Assembly (NCBI RefSeq): GCF_024679095.1
Contig: NC_066509.1
Location: forward strand, 16,935,089-16,999,088
Source of the DNA: Eriocheir sinensis
Taxonomy: Eukaryota > Arthropoda > Malacostraca > Decapoda > Varunidae
Direction of reading: 5' to 3'
DNA: 64,000 bases
The translations under genes were made by a program, and so were the position numbers. The notes under the pieces were generated by a model. The model did no database searches. It was not told the origin of the DNA and was given only the letters and a program-made list of their open reading frames with translations. Shown here piece after piece: positions 53,363 through 64,000 of the stretch. The first letter of the stretch is position 1. Every line of letters begins with the position of its first letter.

Positions 53363-53927
53363 TGTAGTCGCGCCTACGATGTGTTGTATGTATGATGGTT
53401 ACTACGTAATGACGTAAAGTCTTATCGTTATGGATTGCATGTAATGTCTTGATGTAATAATGGTATATGTAAGATGGTAAATGTTTGTAATAAGGTAAGA
53501 TAGTAACTATAATGGTAGGTGGTAATGTAAGGGAATAGGGAATGAAGGAGGAGGAGAAGTGAGGAGGTGGAGAAGTGAAGAGAGAGGAGAGAGGTAACGT
53601 GAGAAGGGATATGGGAGGCAATTCATCGTCTGGAATGTTATGACACCTCGACCCGAGAGGTCACAAAATCCATTAGACGGCCTAGGTCCCTCGGACAGAA
53701 GCACCCTTGTTTGATGTTGTGTCATAGGATAAGGTGACATTTGGTGTATTAGAATAAGATGACATTTGGTGTATTTGATGTGGCTGTAAGTGTTGTATTG
53801 TGTTGTCTGACAAGTGTTGATGAGATGTATTCCTCTACCTCACTCAGGTTTACACGCATATTAAAAGCGAGTAAAACAAGACGGGTCTTCTGATTTATCC
53901 TGCCCAAGCCGCCATATCGCGGCTACA
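53363..53927 (+). repeat. BEL/Pao 3' LTR
   Basis: 565 bp. Matches the 5' LTR on both sides of the 245-bp difference. The join in this copy reads ACCCTTGTTTGATG. Confidence 0.93.
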
Positions 53928-53932
53928 AAGGG

Positions 53933-54839
53933 GAAAAATAGCTTAGAAAGTACGCGATAAAAAAAAATAGAGAGAGGGGATTAAGAAATGAAAAAAAAAA
54001 AAGAGGGACTTTGGACAGGAGAAATAGCAGAAATAGGAGGGATGGCATACATAAATTAGGACGTGCAGTAAAGAAGGAATAAAAAAGAGAGAGAAAGAAG
54101 GAAGAGGGATTGAAATGATAAAGGGACGAAGCTTAGAAAAGAAGAAAACAATACATAAAGAAGGAGTGGAGGAGAAGAAAGCACAGTGAAAGAAGAAAAC
54201 TAAGTAAAAGAATGAACGGTGGAGTGAAAGAAATTAAAGAAGACAAGAGAAAGAAGAAGGTTAAGCAAAAGAAGAAAGAAAGAAACGAATGAATGGGGAG
54301 TGAATGGAAGGAAGGAACAAACTGGAGAAGGTTAAGAAGAGGAAGACAATAGATCAAAGAAGGAACGAGGGGTGAATGAAATGGAAGAAGACAATAAGTC
54401 AGTGGTATTAATGACTCAATTCACGGCTCTCGAAAAATATATAAATTAATTGATAAAAAAAATACATAGAAAAATAATTTAATAATTTATCAAGAAAGAT
54501 ATATATTTTCATGAGGTGAGATGGAAGACAAAGTCACAGTAAGCGATAACATTCTAACATCCCTGCCCTAGTCTTACAGAAATCATACGTGTCTACTACG
54601 GGAAAACTGATCAGCGACACGTCTACGTAGTTCTAGGCCGCGCGAAATCATACGTGTCTAATACGGGAAACATCAGCGACACGTCTATATATTAATTTAA
54701 TTAGTTGAGTTACGCTAACTTGCAGTAGCTGCGGCTCTCTAAATCAATGTGTTTAACCAAAGTGGCTCTCTTGCAAAAATTAGTGAATAACACTGCAATA
54801 AGTGAAAGAAGAAAAACTAAATAAAAGAAAGAAGAAAAA
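53933..54839. other. Purine-rich sequence without gene
   Basis: Strong A/G bias on the plus strand to about 54390, then an imperfect tandem pair ATCATACGTGTCTACTACGG / ATCATACGTGTCTAATACGG (54587 and 54648). Confidence 0.7.
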
Positions 54840-55540
54840 CCTAAATAAAAGAAGAAGGGAGTGAAAGAAAGAAGTCGAAGGGAAAGTAAACATAAAAAAA
54901 GGAATGAATGGAAGAATGAAAGAAGACAATTGAAAGAAGAAAGCAAAAGAAAGAAGAAAAACTGAATTAAAGATAGAATGGGGAATGAAAGAAAGAAAGG
55001 AAGATGAAGACAGTAAAGAAAAATAAAGACTAGGGAGTGAAAGAAATAGAAGAAAGAAGACAATTGAAAGAAGAAGAAAGCAAAAGAAAGAAGAAAAACT
55101 GAATTAAAGATAGAATGGGGAGTGAAAGAAAGAAAGGAAGATGAAGACAGTAAAGAAAAATAAAGACTAGGGAGTGAAAGAAATAGAAGAATGAAGACAA
55201 GTGAAAGAAGAAAGCAAAAGAAAGAAGAAAAACTAAATAAAAGAGAGAATGGGGAGTGAAAGAAAGAAAGATGAAGACAGTAAAGAAACATAGACTAGGG
55301 AGTGAAAGAAATGGAAGAAAGAAGACAACTGAAAGAAGAAGAAAGCAAAAGAAAGAAGAAAAACTGAATAAAAAAGAGAATGGGGAGTGAAAGAATGAGA
55401 GGAAGATGAAGACAGTAAAGAGAAATAAAGACAAGGGAGTGAAACAAATAGAAGAATGAAGACAAGTGAAAGAAGAAGAAAGCAAAAGAAAGAAGAAAAG
55501 CTAAATAAAAGAAGGAGTGGTGGGGGGTGAAAACATAATG
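54840..55540. repeat. ~135-bp purine-rich tandem repeat
   Basis: GAATGGGGAGTGAAAGAAAG-type blocks recur at about 54977, 55112, 55248 and 55379 (period 131-136 bp), with AGAAAGCAAAAGAAAGAAGA and AGACAGTAAAGAAAAATAAA in each unit. Long minus-strand open frames rich in Phe, Leu and Ser are a by-product. Confidence 0.88.
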
Positions 55541-55722
55541 AGGGATTGAAGCTTCTGTTACTGCCGCGCCGCTGAAATGTCACGATGTTATTTTGGGCCC
55601 AGCGAGAAGGGGACGAGACGATCTTTTTTCTTTTTTATGTATACCTCGTTCGTCTTACTGAAGGTTGTTAGTGCATCTTTGTCCCTGTATTCTCTAACGC
55701 TAACGTTAACTAACTCTAACGC

Positions 55723-55726
<4 letters not shown>

Positions 55727-55759
<33 letters not shown>
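55727..55759. repeat. (CA)n microsatellite
   Basis: Short pure CA tract following a CTAACGCTAACG-type repeat. Confidence 0.93.
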
Positions 55760-55760
<1 letters not shown>

Positions 55761-55919
55761 TAGGCAAGCTGAATGGAACTGTGTTGGGGAGAAAAGAGAA
55801 AAAAAAAGAAAACTATAAGATGTGTGTGTGTGTGTTTGAGAAAAAAGTTAAACCTGACGGACGTTCTATTTGCCACTTCAATCAAGTAAACACTGACCTT
55901 TTTCCGCACAGAGAAGTGG

Positions 55920-56440
55920 ATTAGAACAGATGAACACTTGCTATGAAATTTTAAGTCTTTAATACGATAACCTCAATAACTGGAAGACATCACTACAACG
56001 TTATTCGTCAAGTAAAAGGCATCGCTACAACGTTTGGCCACAGTGAGATGAAGTATAATAAATGAACGCTTGCTACGAAATTTCATCATCTTTAATACGA
56101 TAACCCTTTTGCCAACTCGATGTCAGAGGAACCAGGACGCCCGTGGAACAAGATTTGGTCACCTCTTTAGCCTCTTCCTCTATTCCCTCAACAGAAGCCG
56201 ATTTTAACGAACTTACTCAGTGAATCCTCTATCATGTAAAATCCGATAACCCTTTTTGTCAACTTTAAGGAACAAGGACGCCCGCGGAACAAGATTTGGT
56301 CACCGCTTTAGCCTCTTCCTCTATTCCCTCAACAGAAGCCGCAATTTAACGAATGGTTATTTCTCTTACGTTTTCCTTCAGTGAATTCTCAATCATGTAA
56401 AGCCCGATAACAATTTACGTCAACTTAAGCTATCGCCGGT
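55920..56440. repeat. Local tandem duplications
   Basis: Two copies of a ~165-bp unit containing GGAACAAGATTTGGTCACC, TTTAGCCTCTTCCTCTATTC and CCTCAACAGAAGCCG (about 56097-56250 and 56251-56420). Upstream, TTTAATACGATAACC with preceding text also occurs twice (55955 and 56091). Confidence 0.85.
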
Positions 56441-57544
56441 GTGGTGTCATCTGCCATCCACGTATCCTAAGACATCCCATCATGATTGCGCATGCGCGGG
56501 CTTTGTTTACAAACAGAGGGTAGATGAATTTCGACACGGTGTGGTGTCATGAGACATCCGGGTATCGTGAGACATCCCATCCTGAATAAACACATGAATT
56601 TCGACACAGTACCGTGTCTTTCGTCGACTGCTTGTCGGGATCTGTCCCACCAACTTTATTTATTTTATTATAAAAGCAAATGACGACGCTTGTATGTATA
56701 TAACTAGGATATCAACAATCACTCTTCTTCTTCTTGTGACCTGAACCGCTTTTCATCGCTTTTTAGGTCCTCCTTGGTACTTTTTTACACTTATAAGATG
56801 CTTCACGTGGGTTGGCAGCTTAAAAAGCCCGCCCATGAACATATATTTTAAACATCCTGAGCACAAGAAATCGGAGTAACTACCCTATATAAACCTTTCT
56901 GCCCATCACAGGAGATGATTATCGATGTAGTACTTACCTCATGTACGAAACATGGATGAGAAAAGTCGAATTAACGAGGTGTTGGTCCACGGTCACCGTT
57001 GCCAGATTATCATACTCATGAGCCGCGTATATACCGGTTTCTGGTCCATTACTGTTGCCAAGAAGCACCAATAATTAACCAATTAAACGATAACCATATA
57101 TGAAGGCAGTTATTTGGGTGATGAAAGCAGTTTTTGGGTCGGAAATCGGCAAACATACGAGGCAGAGTACGACACCCTGGCAACGTTCAGCTGACGGTTG
57201 TTGGAACACGCGGTGGTGCCGCTTCCTCCATGTGAAAAGGGTATAGCTCGAGCAATTGAATATTTCGCAGTTCTTCTACTTCCACTTATGAATAAACAAA
57301 ATCTGATTCTTATTCTGATAGCATAATTCTCGCTCATACGTTTCACTTTAGAGAACATGCTTTACGCTGTCAATAAACATGACACCCTGCAGGAAAACAT
57401 CACTATTTCTTCACTTCTACATTAAAGTCTTGTAAATGTGTTTATATCTGTAATTTTTTCATCATATTCGGGACTGAAATTTCCGTATTTTACGCCAGCG
57501 AGAATATACTAGCACTTCATCGTGCATAAATGACGATATAATGC
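56441..57544. other. No recognisable gene
   Basis: Contains a partial duplication of GTGTGGTGTCAT...AAGACATCCCATC / GAGACATCCCATC (about 56438 and 56541). Otherwise no feature I can name. Confidence 0.55.
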
Positions 57545-58713
57545 CTAATTATGTCCCAAGGGAAAGGTCCAAGGGACCTCAGGTCGTACCTTGGAAATGC
57601 TAGGTTTTACTTCGAGGATGATGTTGCGAGACAAGCATACCGCCCTGAGAGCTGAGGCCAGAGAGGGCATAGAAAATATCATTCTTATGAATCTTAATAA
57701 CAGGCACAAAGGAGTCAGACGGGGGATGATTAGGAGGGATATGCCCAGAATTGTCCAGAGTGGAGTTTTTACATTTTGAAAAAATAGTTCAGCCTTAGAG
57801 ATAGATGAGACGGCGGTGCTGCCGTCAAGGTCAAGGAAAGGAGGGAAAGATGAAGAAGTGAAATTGGAGATGTTTTTGGCTAGATGCCAGAAGTCCCGGG
57901 AAGAATTAGAAAAAAGCAAGGTTTTGACATTTTCTATTAATGAAAGATGTTTTGGTAAGTCGAAGAATAGATTTGGCACGATTCCGACGGAAATGTAAAG
58001 ATCATGGTTAGCGGGAGTTCGAAGGCTCTGGTACCTTTTGTGAGCTGCCTCTCTATCTTTGACAGCACGAGAACAAGCGTGATTAAACCAAGGCTTTTTA
58101 GGATGAGGAGTAGAGGAAGTACGTGGAATGTATGCCTCCATTCCAGAGACAATCACCTCTGTGATGCGCTGGGCACACACAGTGGGGTCTCTCTCCTGGA
58201 AGCAGTAATCATTCCACGGGAAATCGGAAAAGTACATCCTCAGGTCGTCCCACCAAGCTGAAGCAAAATGCCAGAAGCATAGCCTCTTCGGGGGGTCCAG
58301 AGGGTGTACAGGAGCGATAGGACAGGATACAGAAATAAGGTTGTGATCGGAGGGCCCAACGGAGAGAACAGTTTGACAGAGTAAGCAGAAGGGTTCGAGG
58401 TAAGGAAGAGGTCTAGTATGTTGGGCTGGTCTTCAAGACGGTCGGGAATACGTGTAGGGTGCTGAGCCAACTGCTTTAAGTCGTTGAGGAGAGCAAAGTT
58501 GTAGGCTTGTTCACCAGGCTGGTCTGTGAAAGAGAATGAAAGCCAAAGCTGGTGGTGATCATTGAAATCTCCCAAGATCGAGATTTCAGCGAATGGAGAG
58601 TGGGTCAAGATGTGTTCCACTTTAGAGTTCAAGTAGTCAGTCAAAGAATTTTACATAGTCAGTAGAGTTAGGTGAGAGATAAACGGCACAGATGTATTTA
58701 GTAATAGAATGAC

Positions 58714-58914
58714 TGTTACCCTTTTTATATTATTAGTTTTTATAGTAACTGCGGGTAAGTGTTATGTTTTGTGATAAGGGCACGAACTGCTATCTCTCCG
58801 CTTTCTCCAGTTGATTGAAGTTGTTGAAATAACACAATACCCCTTTTAGTTAAGTGATGTGGATTATGTTTTGGCCGAGCGGAGCCGTTAAATTCACTTT
58901 GAGTTCATTTAATT

Positions 58915-58971
<57 letters not shown>

Positions 58972-59288
58972 ATATTAAAAACGTGCTGAGTTTAACTATA
59001 TTAACAGTTTTACAGAATAATTACAATTTTTGTGAGCAGTCGTACACCCCCCCCGAGCAGTGATCTGCTCGTCACCGCCGCTCACTGTCTTCTGCCGGCT
59101 TCAGTCCGGCTGCAGGAATAATCCGGTGCCAAGGCTTGTCAAATCAGCACCGTTCCCACGGCAAGGAGCACCTCCGTAAGCACCACCTAGCACCTACGTG
59201 GTATTAAATATCCTGTGCACGGCACAGCCATGATGTTGCGACACATACAGTCACACATTCACATGTACATTATAATATACACATTACA
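58714..59288. mobile_element. Solo LTR inserted in the LINE
   Basis: 575 bp starting TGTTACCCTTTTTATATTAT and ending ATAATATACACATTACA, with TGAC on both sides (58710-58713, 59289-59292). Removing it rejoins the LINE endonuclease between LHCH and SITKYICA. It contains a (CT)n tract (58919-58967). Ends TG...CA plus a 4-bp duplication fit an LTR retrotransposon; with no internal region it is a solo LTR formed by LTR-LTR recombination. Confidence 0.75.
58919..58967. repeat. (CT)n microsatellite
   Basis: Pure CT tract inside the solo LTR. Confidence 0.95.
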
Positions 59289-59839
59289 TGACAATGAAGT
59301 CTTAGCCAGATGGTGGAAAATTCTGAAGAGTCAAAGTGTGGGCATGAGAGCAAGTGATGTCGTTGCGCACGTAAGCGAACATCCAGCTTTAGATTGAAAT
59401 TTAGGATAGAGATAGTAGGAGGGAACAGAATAGAGATTGCTGTCAGTAGCCTCAGAAACCTGTGTTTCGGTGAGGAAAAGAAGGTGAGGTTTAGAGGAGG
59501 AGAGATGGTGTTCCACAGAATGAAAATTATGGGGGAATTTGTGCCCCCCCCACCCCCCACACACCAGGCGGGGACTCTGAGGCAGTGTTAAAGTACGCCA
59601 TTTTGAATTTTGGGAAAAGGTGTGTATGTTGTGTGAATGTAGTGTGGTGTGGATAGAGAGAGGATCTGTCTTTAGAGAGCATACCGAACTACTCTCTGGT
59701 GTTGATGAGACAATAGGGAAACGGTTAGTGAGGACATGGGAAGGGTCTTTGCAGGGCTTCAGCACCCTCCTCACTTCCCATATATACCTCACTGGGAGTG
59801 GCTTGCGCCCGTTTCGGTAGGTGTCTTCCTACCTACTCC

Positions 59840-60300
59840 AGCCACTGACACTCTTCTATCGCTTACATTCCGCCGCCATGTTGCCTCTCTTTCTATCTTT
59901 CTCTTTCTATCTTCTTTCGATATTTTCACGCTGACTGCTCTTCTGAACTTGCTAACTGCATACCTCCCCCCCTCCCGCAGCCCCGCTGCACTCGACTTTC
60001 TCCTCTTACTCATCCCTATACTGTCCAAATCCCTTATGCAGGAGTTAACCAACATTTTCACTCTTTTATCCCTCATGCTGGTAAACTCTGGAACAATATT
60101 CCTTCATCTGTATTTCCTTCTGCCTTTGACTTGAACTCTTTCAAGAGGAGGGTATCAGGACACCTGGCTACTCGAAATTGACCTCTCTTTTGGCCACTCC
60201 TCTGAACTCTTTACAGAGGCAGTGATAGCGGGCTTTTTTACTCATTATTGTTTTGTTTTTTCCTTGAGCAGCTTCCTTTCCTGTAGATTAGTAGAAAATG
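59840..60300 (+). pseudogene. Jockey-type LINE, 3' end of ORF2, plus strand
   Basis: Translation gives RRHVASLSIF, ADCSSELANCIPPPLPQPRC, FIPHAGKLWNNIPSSVFPSA and FDLNSFKRRVSGHLATRN, the C-terminal end of the same Jockey-like family seen at 2530-3190. It points away from the minus-strand 5' LINE piece that ends next to it, making a head-to-head composite. Confidence 0.75.
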
Positions 60301-60652
60301 AAGAAGAAAACACAAGGCACTTGATATCCTTCCTGCTAATGGGAACGGCTAAGGGAATGCCGGCACGCCGGCCGCTCAGCCAGCGCCTGTATTAACTACT
60401 TGGTTCACGGCTAGCATACCAGCGCATAAGGGAGGGAAGGCCACGCCATTATAACCAGCAACGGAAGTGAAGTATGATTATTAGAGGGAGCCATTCAAGG
60501 AGAGACAAAGGAGTAATAAACGATTAGAAGGAAGGACAGACGAGAGAGGAGGAAGGGAAGGGGAGAACGAACATGAAAAACGGAAACAGAGAGTAAGAAG
60601 AAAGGAGGAAAAGACAGAAAGGAAATTTCTCCGCTTACCAGGAAGGAAGTAA

Positions 60653-60702
60653 ATGATAACAATAATGATAATAATAATAACAATAACAATAATAATAATA
60701 AC

Positions 60703-60754
<52 letters not shown>

Positions 60755-60852
60755 TTAATAATAATAACAATAACAATAATAATAATAATAATAATAATAT
60801 TAATTACATTAACAATAATAATAATAATAATAATTATAATTATAATTATAAT

Positions 60853-60888
<36 letters not shown>

Positions 60889-60906
60889 TATAATTATAAT
60901 TATAAT

Positions 60907-60980
<74 letters not shown>

Positions 60981-61030
60981 CAATAATAATACTGATAATG
61001 ATAATAATAATGATAATAATAGAAATAACA
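60653..61030. repeat. Long (ATA)n-type repeat with ATTATA palindromic runs
   Basis: About 375 bp of AAT/ATA trinucleotides with two blocks of TAATTATAATTATAATTATA (about 60831-60856 and 60888-60911). Confidence 0.95.
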
Positions 61031-62105
61031 GTGAATCCTACACTATGGACCGGAAACTTGCCCCAGCCCTGTCATTAAGCCGCGAATTTTGGAAAATCAA
61101 CCGCATTGGTGCGAATCGCCACAACTCCCTTATTTCTGGGGCTACAGAAATGTTTTAGGTATCAATCGACGGCAAAATGAAAGGGCTATATTTGTTGAGA
61201 AGCGACCGGGCTCAAAAACCGACTCGAAAGGGTAACAAATCGAATAATTCGCAAAAAACGACTCAAAAAAAACTATTTTTGAGTTCCCAACCTTGAAACC
61301 CACTCATTTTTTGAGAATTCCATACAACTTATTTAACAAATAATTTAGCCCTACCAATGTGCTTTCCAATATGATGCACAACATTTCCCTACTTCCAGTA
61401 GTTTCGTCACTAGAGCTAAAAACGTAAACCCTTTTGAGAGCGATTTTGACGAACTCCAGACACTTTGACGTTTTGTCTAGTCTGGCATTGCTATTGCCTC
61501 TAGAAGGCTGTAATTTGGCATGTAATCCCTCTTGGCAATGTAGTTTGACAAGCTCGAAGGATTTTTTTGATAGCTCGATTCCAAATTTGTCGTCGAGCCG
61601 TCACAATATAGCCTGTTTTTCGGCCCTTTTGCCGCGATTTGGACAGGTCCTAGTTTTTTGCTTATAACTTTTTTTTTATGTAGTGCTTTCAATTTTTTTT
61701 TCTGATTATTAATCTGTATTAATAGAGCTTTCATTTGCCACCAAGCACGCCTTCCTACCTTCAGTAGTTTTTGTTCGACCTTGACCAGAGGTTGCGATGA
61801 AAATTCGCCGAATCTGACTCATTTCACGCGCCGCGACGAAAAACCTTCCTGACGCCACAAAAATTAATATATCTGCATAAACATTCATATATGAACACTT
61901 CAATATGTTGACTATCTTGTATTAAAATCATTTTAAGATATCTATATAAAAATTTACTATTTTTATATAATCATTTCACTATATATATCAACCTATATTA
62001 AGCGCCTTATTATACATGTTATTTTATATTTTATTTAGTATTCAACCCTATTTCTTCCCATTTATGAATAATACATTTAATTTGCTTTCTTTTGATACCA
62101 AATAT
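61031..62105. other. No recognisable gene
   Basis: Sequence of mixed composition, then AT-rich. Open frames are short. I see no conserved motif or repeat pair within the window. Confidence 0.55.
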
Positions 62106-62109
62106 GTAT

Positions 62110-62114
62110 ATATA

Positions 62115-62182
<68 letters not shown>
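62110..62182. repeat. (AT)n microsatellite
   Basis: TA repeat directly abutting the TA-flanked element at 62185. Confidence 0.95.
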
Positions 62183-62184
<2 letters not shown>

Positions 62185-62187
<3 letters not shown>

Positions 62188-62978
62188 GTAACTCTCGATT
62201 TACGCGAGTATTGCGTTCTTGGAGAGGTCGCGTAAATCAAAAACAATGTAAATCAAACAAGAGGTAGGTTTCTGTCGAAAAATAAATACCGTATTTTTCA
62301 GCGTATAGCGCACACCTTTTTCTCATAAAAAATGCCTGAAAGTTTACCCCTGCGCCTTGTACGCCGAATGTACAAATTTTTAATGATTTTTTTCTTCTTT
62401 GGGGTGTTTTTAAGGGTCTGTTTTTTGTCTTATCCAATAACAACGGCAAACTTTCCTTTATCATTGTATATAATCCTTCATAGTCCGTAGCTGTCTTATA
62501 ATATGTTACCATAGAATACAGGGCGATCTAATAACTACTATACAAAATTGAAATCGATGGAGGATTGCCCATGCCTTGCTGTTATCCCGTTTTTCCGTCG
62601 GGCGCCATTTGTATGATCTTGATCTTGATGTCACAGGTGGCTTGATTGTTTGACTAAAAAAAGGAGCAGTACAAGCTACATAAAAATTCATATTGGAAAA
62701 AAATATCCATGTGTTCATTATTAATTATTAATATTAGTGAGAATAATGGGGTAAATATGATATCAGAAACTGTATATCATGAGTCTTGTACGAGGAGATA
62801 TTTCGCGCAATACCAGCCAGGCCGCCATTTGCATTGTTTACAAACCACACAACCACACCCATACAACAAACAGCTGCATGGCGCGTGTCACCAGAAACGT
62901 GTGAATTGTGTCTTGCCTAGTTCTCTGTCATAACCTACGAGTGATGGTGAGAATAATATGCTTATTCACTTCATTCAG

Positions 62979-63026
<48 letters not shown>

Positions 63027-63443
63027 CCATATCACCGAGATATCCACTCAGGCACTCAGTCTCAGCCTCACTCGTGTGAGGAAGAAATGAGGGACACCAT
63101 GAGTGGCTAGCTAGTATTGGTACCGGTACCGAGCAGTCTGGTACCGGTACTGTACCATATAGCTAGTACCGTTAGTACCGGTAACTGCCCACCCCTATTG
63201 TTGAGTAGCGTGGCAGCGTGGGTACTGTATTGTTGTTCAAGTGGCGCGCGGGAAGAACTGAGTTCTGCTGTGTGGCCGCGGCGCTATGTGAGTCCAGTTG
63301 CGTGAGACATCTGGTGGCCACTCCATAAAATATCACGTATAAGTGGAAAAAACGAGTAAATAATTTTTTATTTTTTTATATTTTGGACCCCGCGTTATTT
63401 CAAAAACGCGTAAACCAAACTCGCGTAAATCGAGAGTTACCTG
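62185..63443. mobile_element. TA-flanked element with perfect 25-bp TIRs
   Basis: Starts CAGGTAACTCTCGATTTACG-CGAGT and ends with its exact reverse complement, flanked by TA. 1,259 bp with no transposase. It contains a MITE-like end at about 62285 related to 26690-26815, and a GA microsatellite (62981-63021). Perfect TIRs suggest recent mobility. Tc1/mariner-type (pogo-like) by TA target and terminal sequence style. Confidence 0.8.
62981..63021. repeat. (GA)n microsatellite
   Basis: Pure GA tract inside the TA-flanked element. Confidence 0.95.

Positions 63444-64000
<557 letters not shown>

Larger units (their letters stand above)
37818..53927 (+). mobile_element. BEL/Pao LTR retrotransposon, full length, decayed
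   Basis: LTRs at 37818-38627 and 53363-53927 start TGTAGTCGCG and end CGCGGCTACA (last base T in the 5' copy). Both outer flanks carry AAGGG (37813-37817, 53928-53932), a 5-bp target duplication. Between them, in order, are a minisatellite leader, Gag with Cys/His motifs, an aspartic protease with LLDTGS, a reverse transcriptase with FYVDD, RNase H, and an integrase with DUF5641-like C-terminus. This is the BEL/Pao order. Several stops and frameshifts disable it. A second LTR element (45446-50695) is inserted in pol; without it the element is about 10.9 kb. Confidence 0.95.
57545..59800 (-). pseudogene. Jockey-type LINE, endonuclease and start of RT region, interrupted
   Basis: The minus strand, from about 59800 downward, reads an apurinic-endonuclease-like domain: HHLSSSKPHLLFLTETQVSE, SSEFSTIWLRLHCH, then beyond the solo [39 protein letters not shown] (GDFN catalytic block) and [16 protein letters not shown]. 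Next comes the linker KKPWFNHACSRAVKDREAAH and SRDFWHLAKNISN. It stops near 57545 before the polymerase motifs, so the 3' part is missing. Frameshifts are present (for example after SPLGPP). The family is a multicopy Jockey-like element. Confidence 0.8.

Noticed and set aside
54710..55583. Phe/Leu/Ser-rich minus-strand frames resembling membrane proteins
   Set aside because: Translation of a purine-rich tandem repeat; no start context or conserved sequence.

Overview
The window looks like non-coding-rich nuclear DNA of a decapod crustacean, most likely a crab. The evidence is indirect: one conserved intron-containing gene, very long (AT)n, (GA)n and (CA)n microsatellites, and Jockey- and RTE-type LINE fragments of a kind I recall as common in crab genomes. 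Species cannot be read from the sequence.

The only confident host gene is PSMD12 (26S proteasome lid subunit Rpn5), plus strand. Seven coding exons run from 9759 to 29015 with canonical GT-AG junctions and unbroken phase, giving the last 400 residues, the stop codon and an AATAAA signal at 29242. The first ~55 codons are missing and I did not find them in 1-9758. Its introns are full of transposon debris: a hAT-type element upstream of the first visible exon, TA-flanked Tc1/mariner (pogo/Tigger-like) MITEs, piggyBac-like TTAA-flanked MITEs, tRNA-derived SINEs and RTE-type LINE pieces.

From 29.5 to 37.4 kb there is a flanking duplication around a GC-rich inverted repeat, a GTGA-type minisatellite, and a minus-strand retroelement (32811-35961). 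That element has a Cys-rich N-terminus, a reverse transcriptase, and a C-terminal CCHC knuckle followed by a restriction-endonuclease-like motif. It carries one in-frame stop and one frameshift and sits between inverted copies of a microsatellite-linked sequence.

From 37818 to 53927 lies a complete but decayed BEL/Pao LTR retrotransposon with 5-bp target duplications (AAGGG). Its 5' leader is a ~2-kb two-unit minisatellite, and its 5' and 3' LTRs differ by a 245-bp block. A second LTR element without coding capacity (45446-50695, TSD CTAC, 1.8-kb LTRs) is inserted in the BEL pol gene, and removing it restores the pol frame exactly.

The last 10 kb hold a purine-rich minisatellite, a Jockey-type LINE interrupted by a solo LTR, a second LINE end in opposite orientation, a long ATA-type repeat, a TA-flanked element with 25-bp terminal inverted repeats, and a tRNA-headed SINE cut by the window edge. 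No rRNA gene, genuine tRNA gene or CRISPR array was seen.
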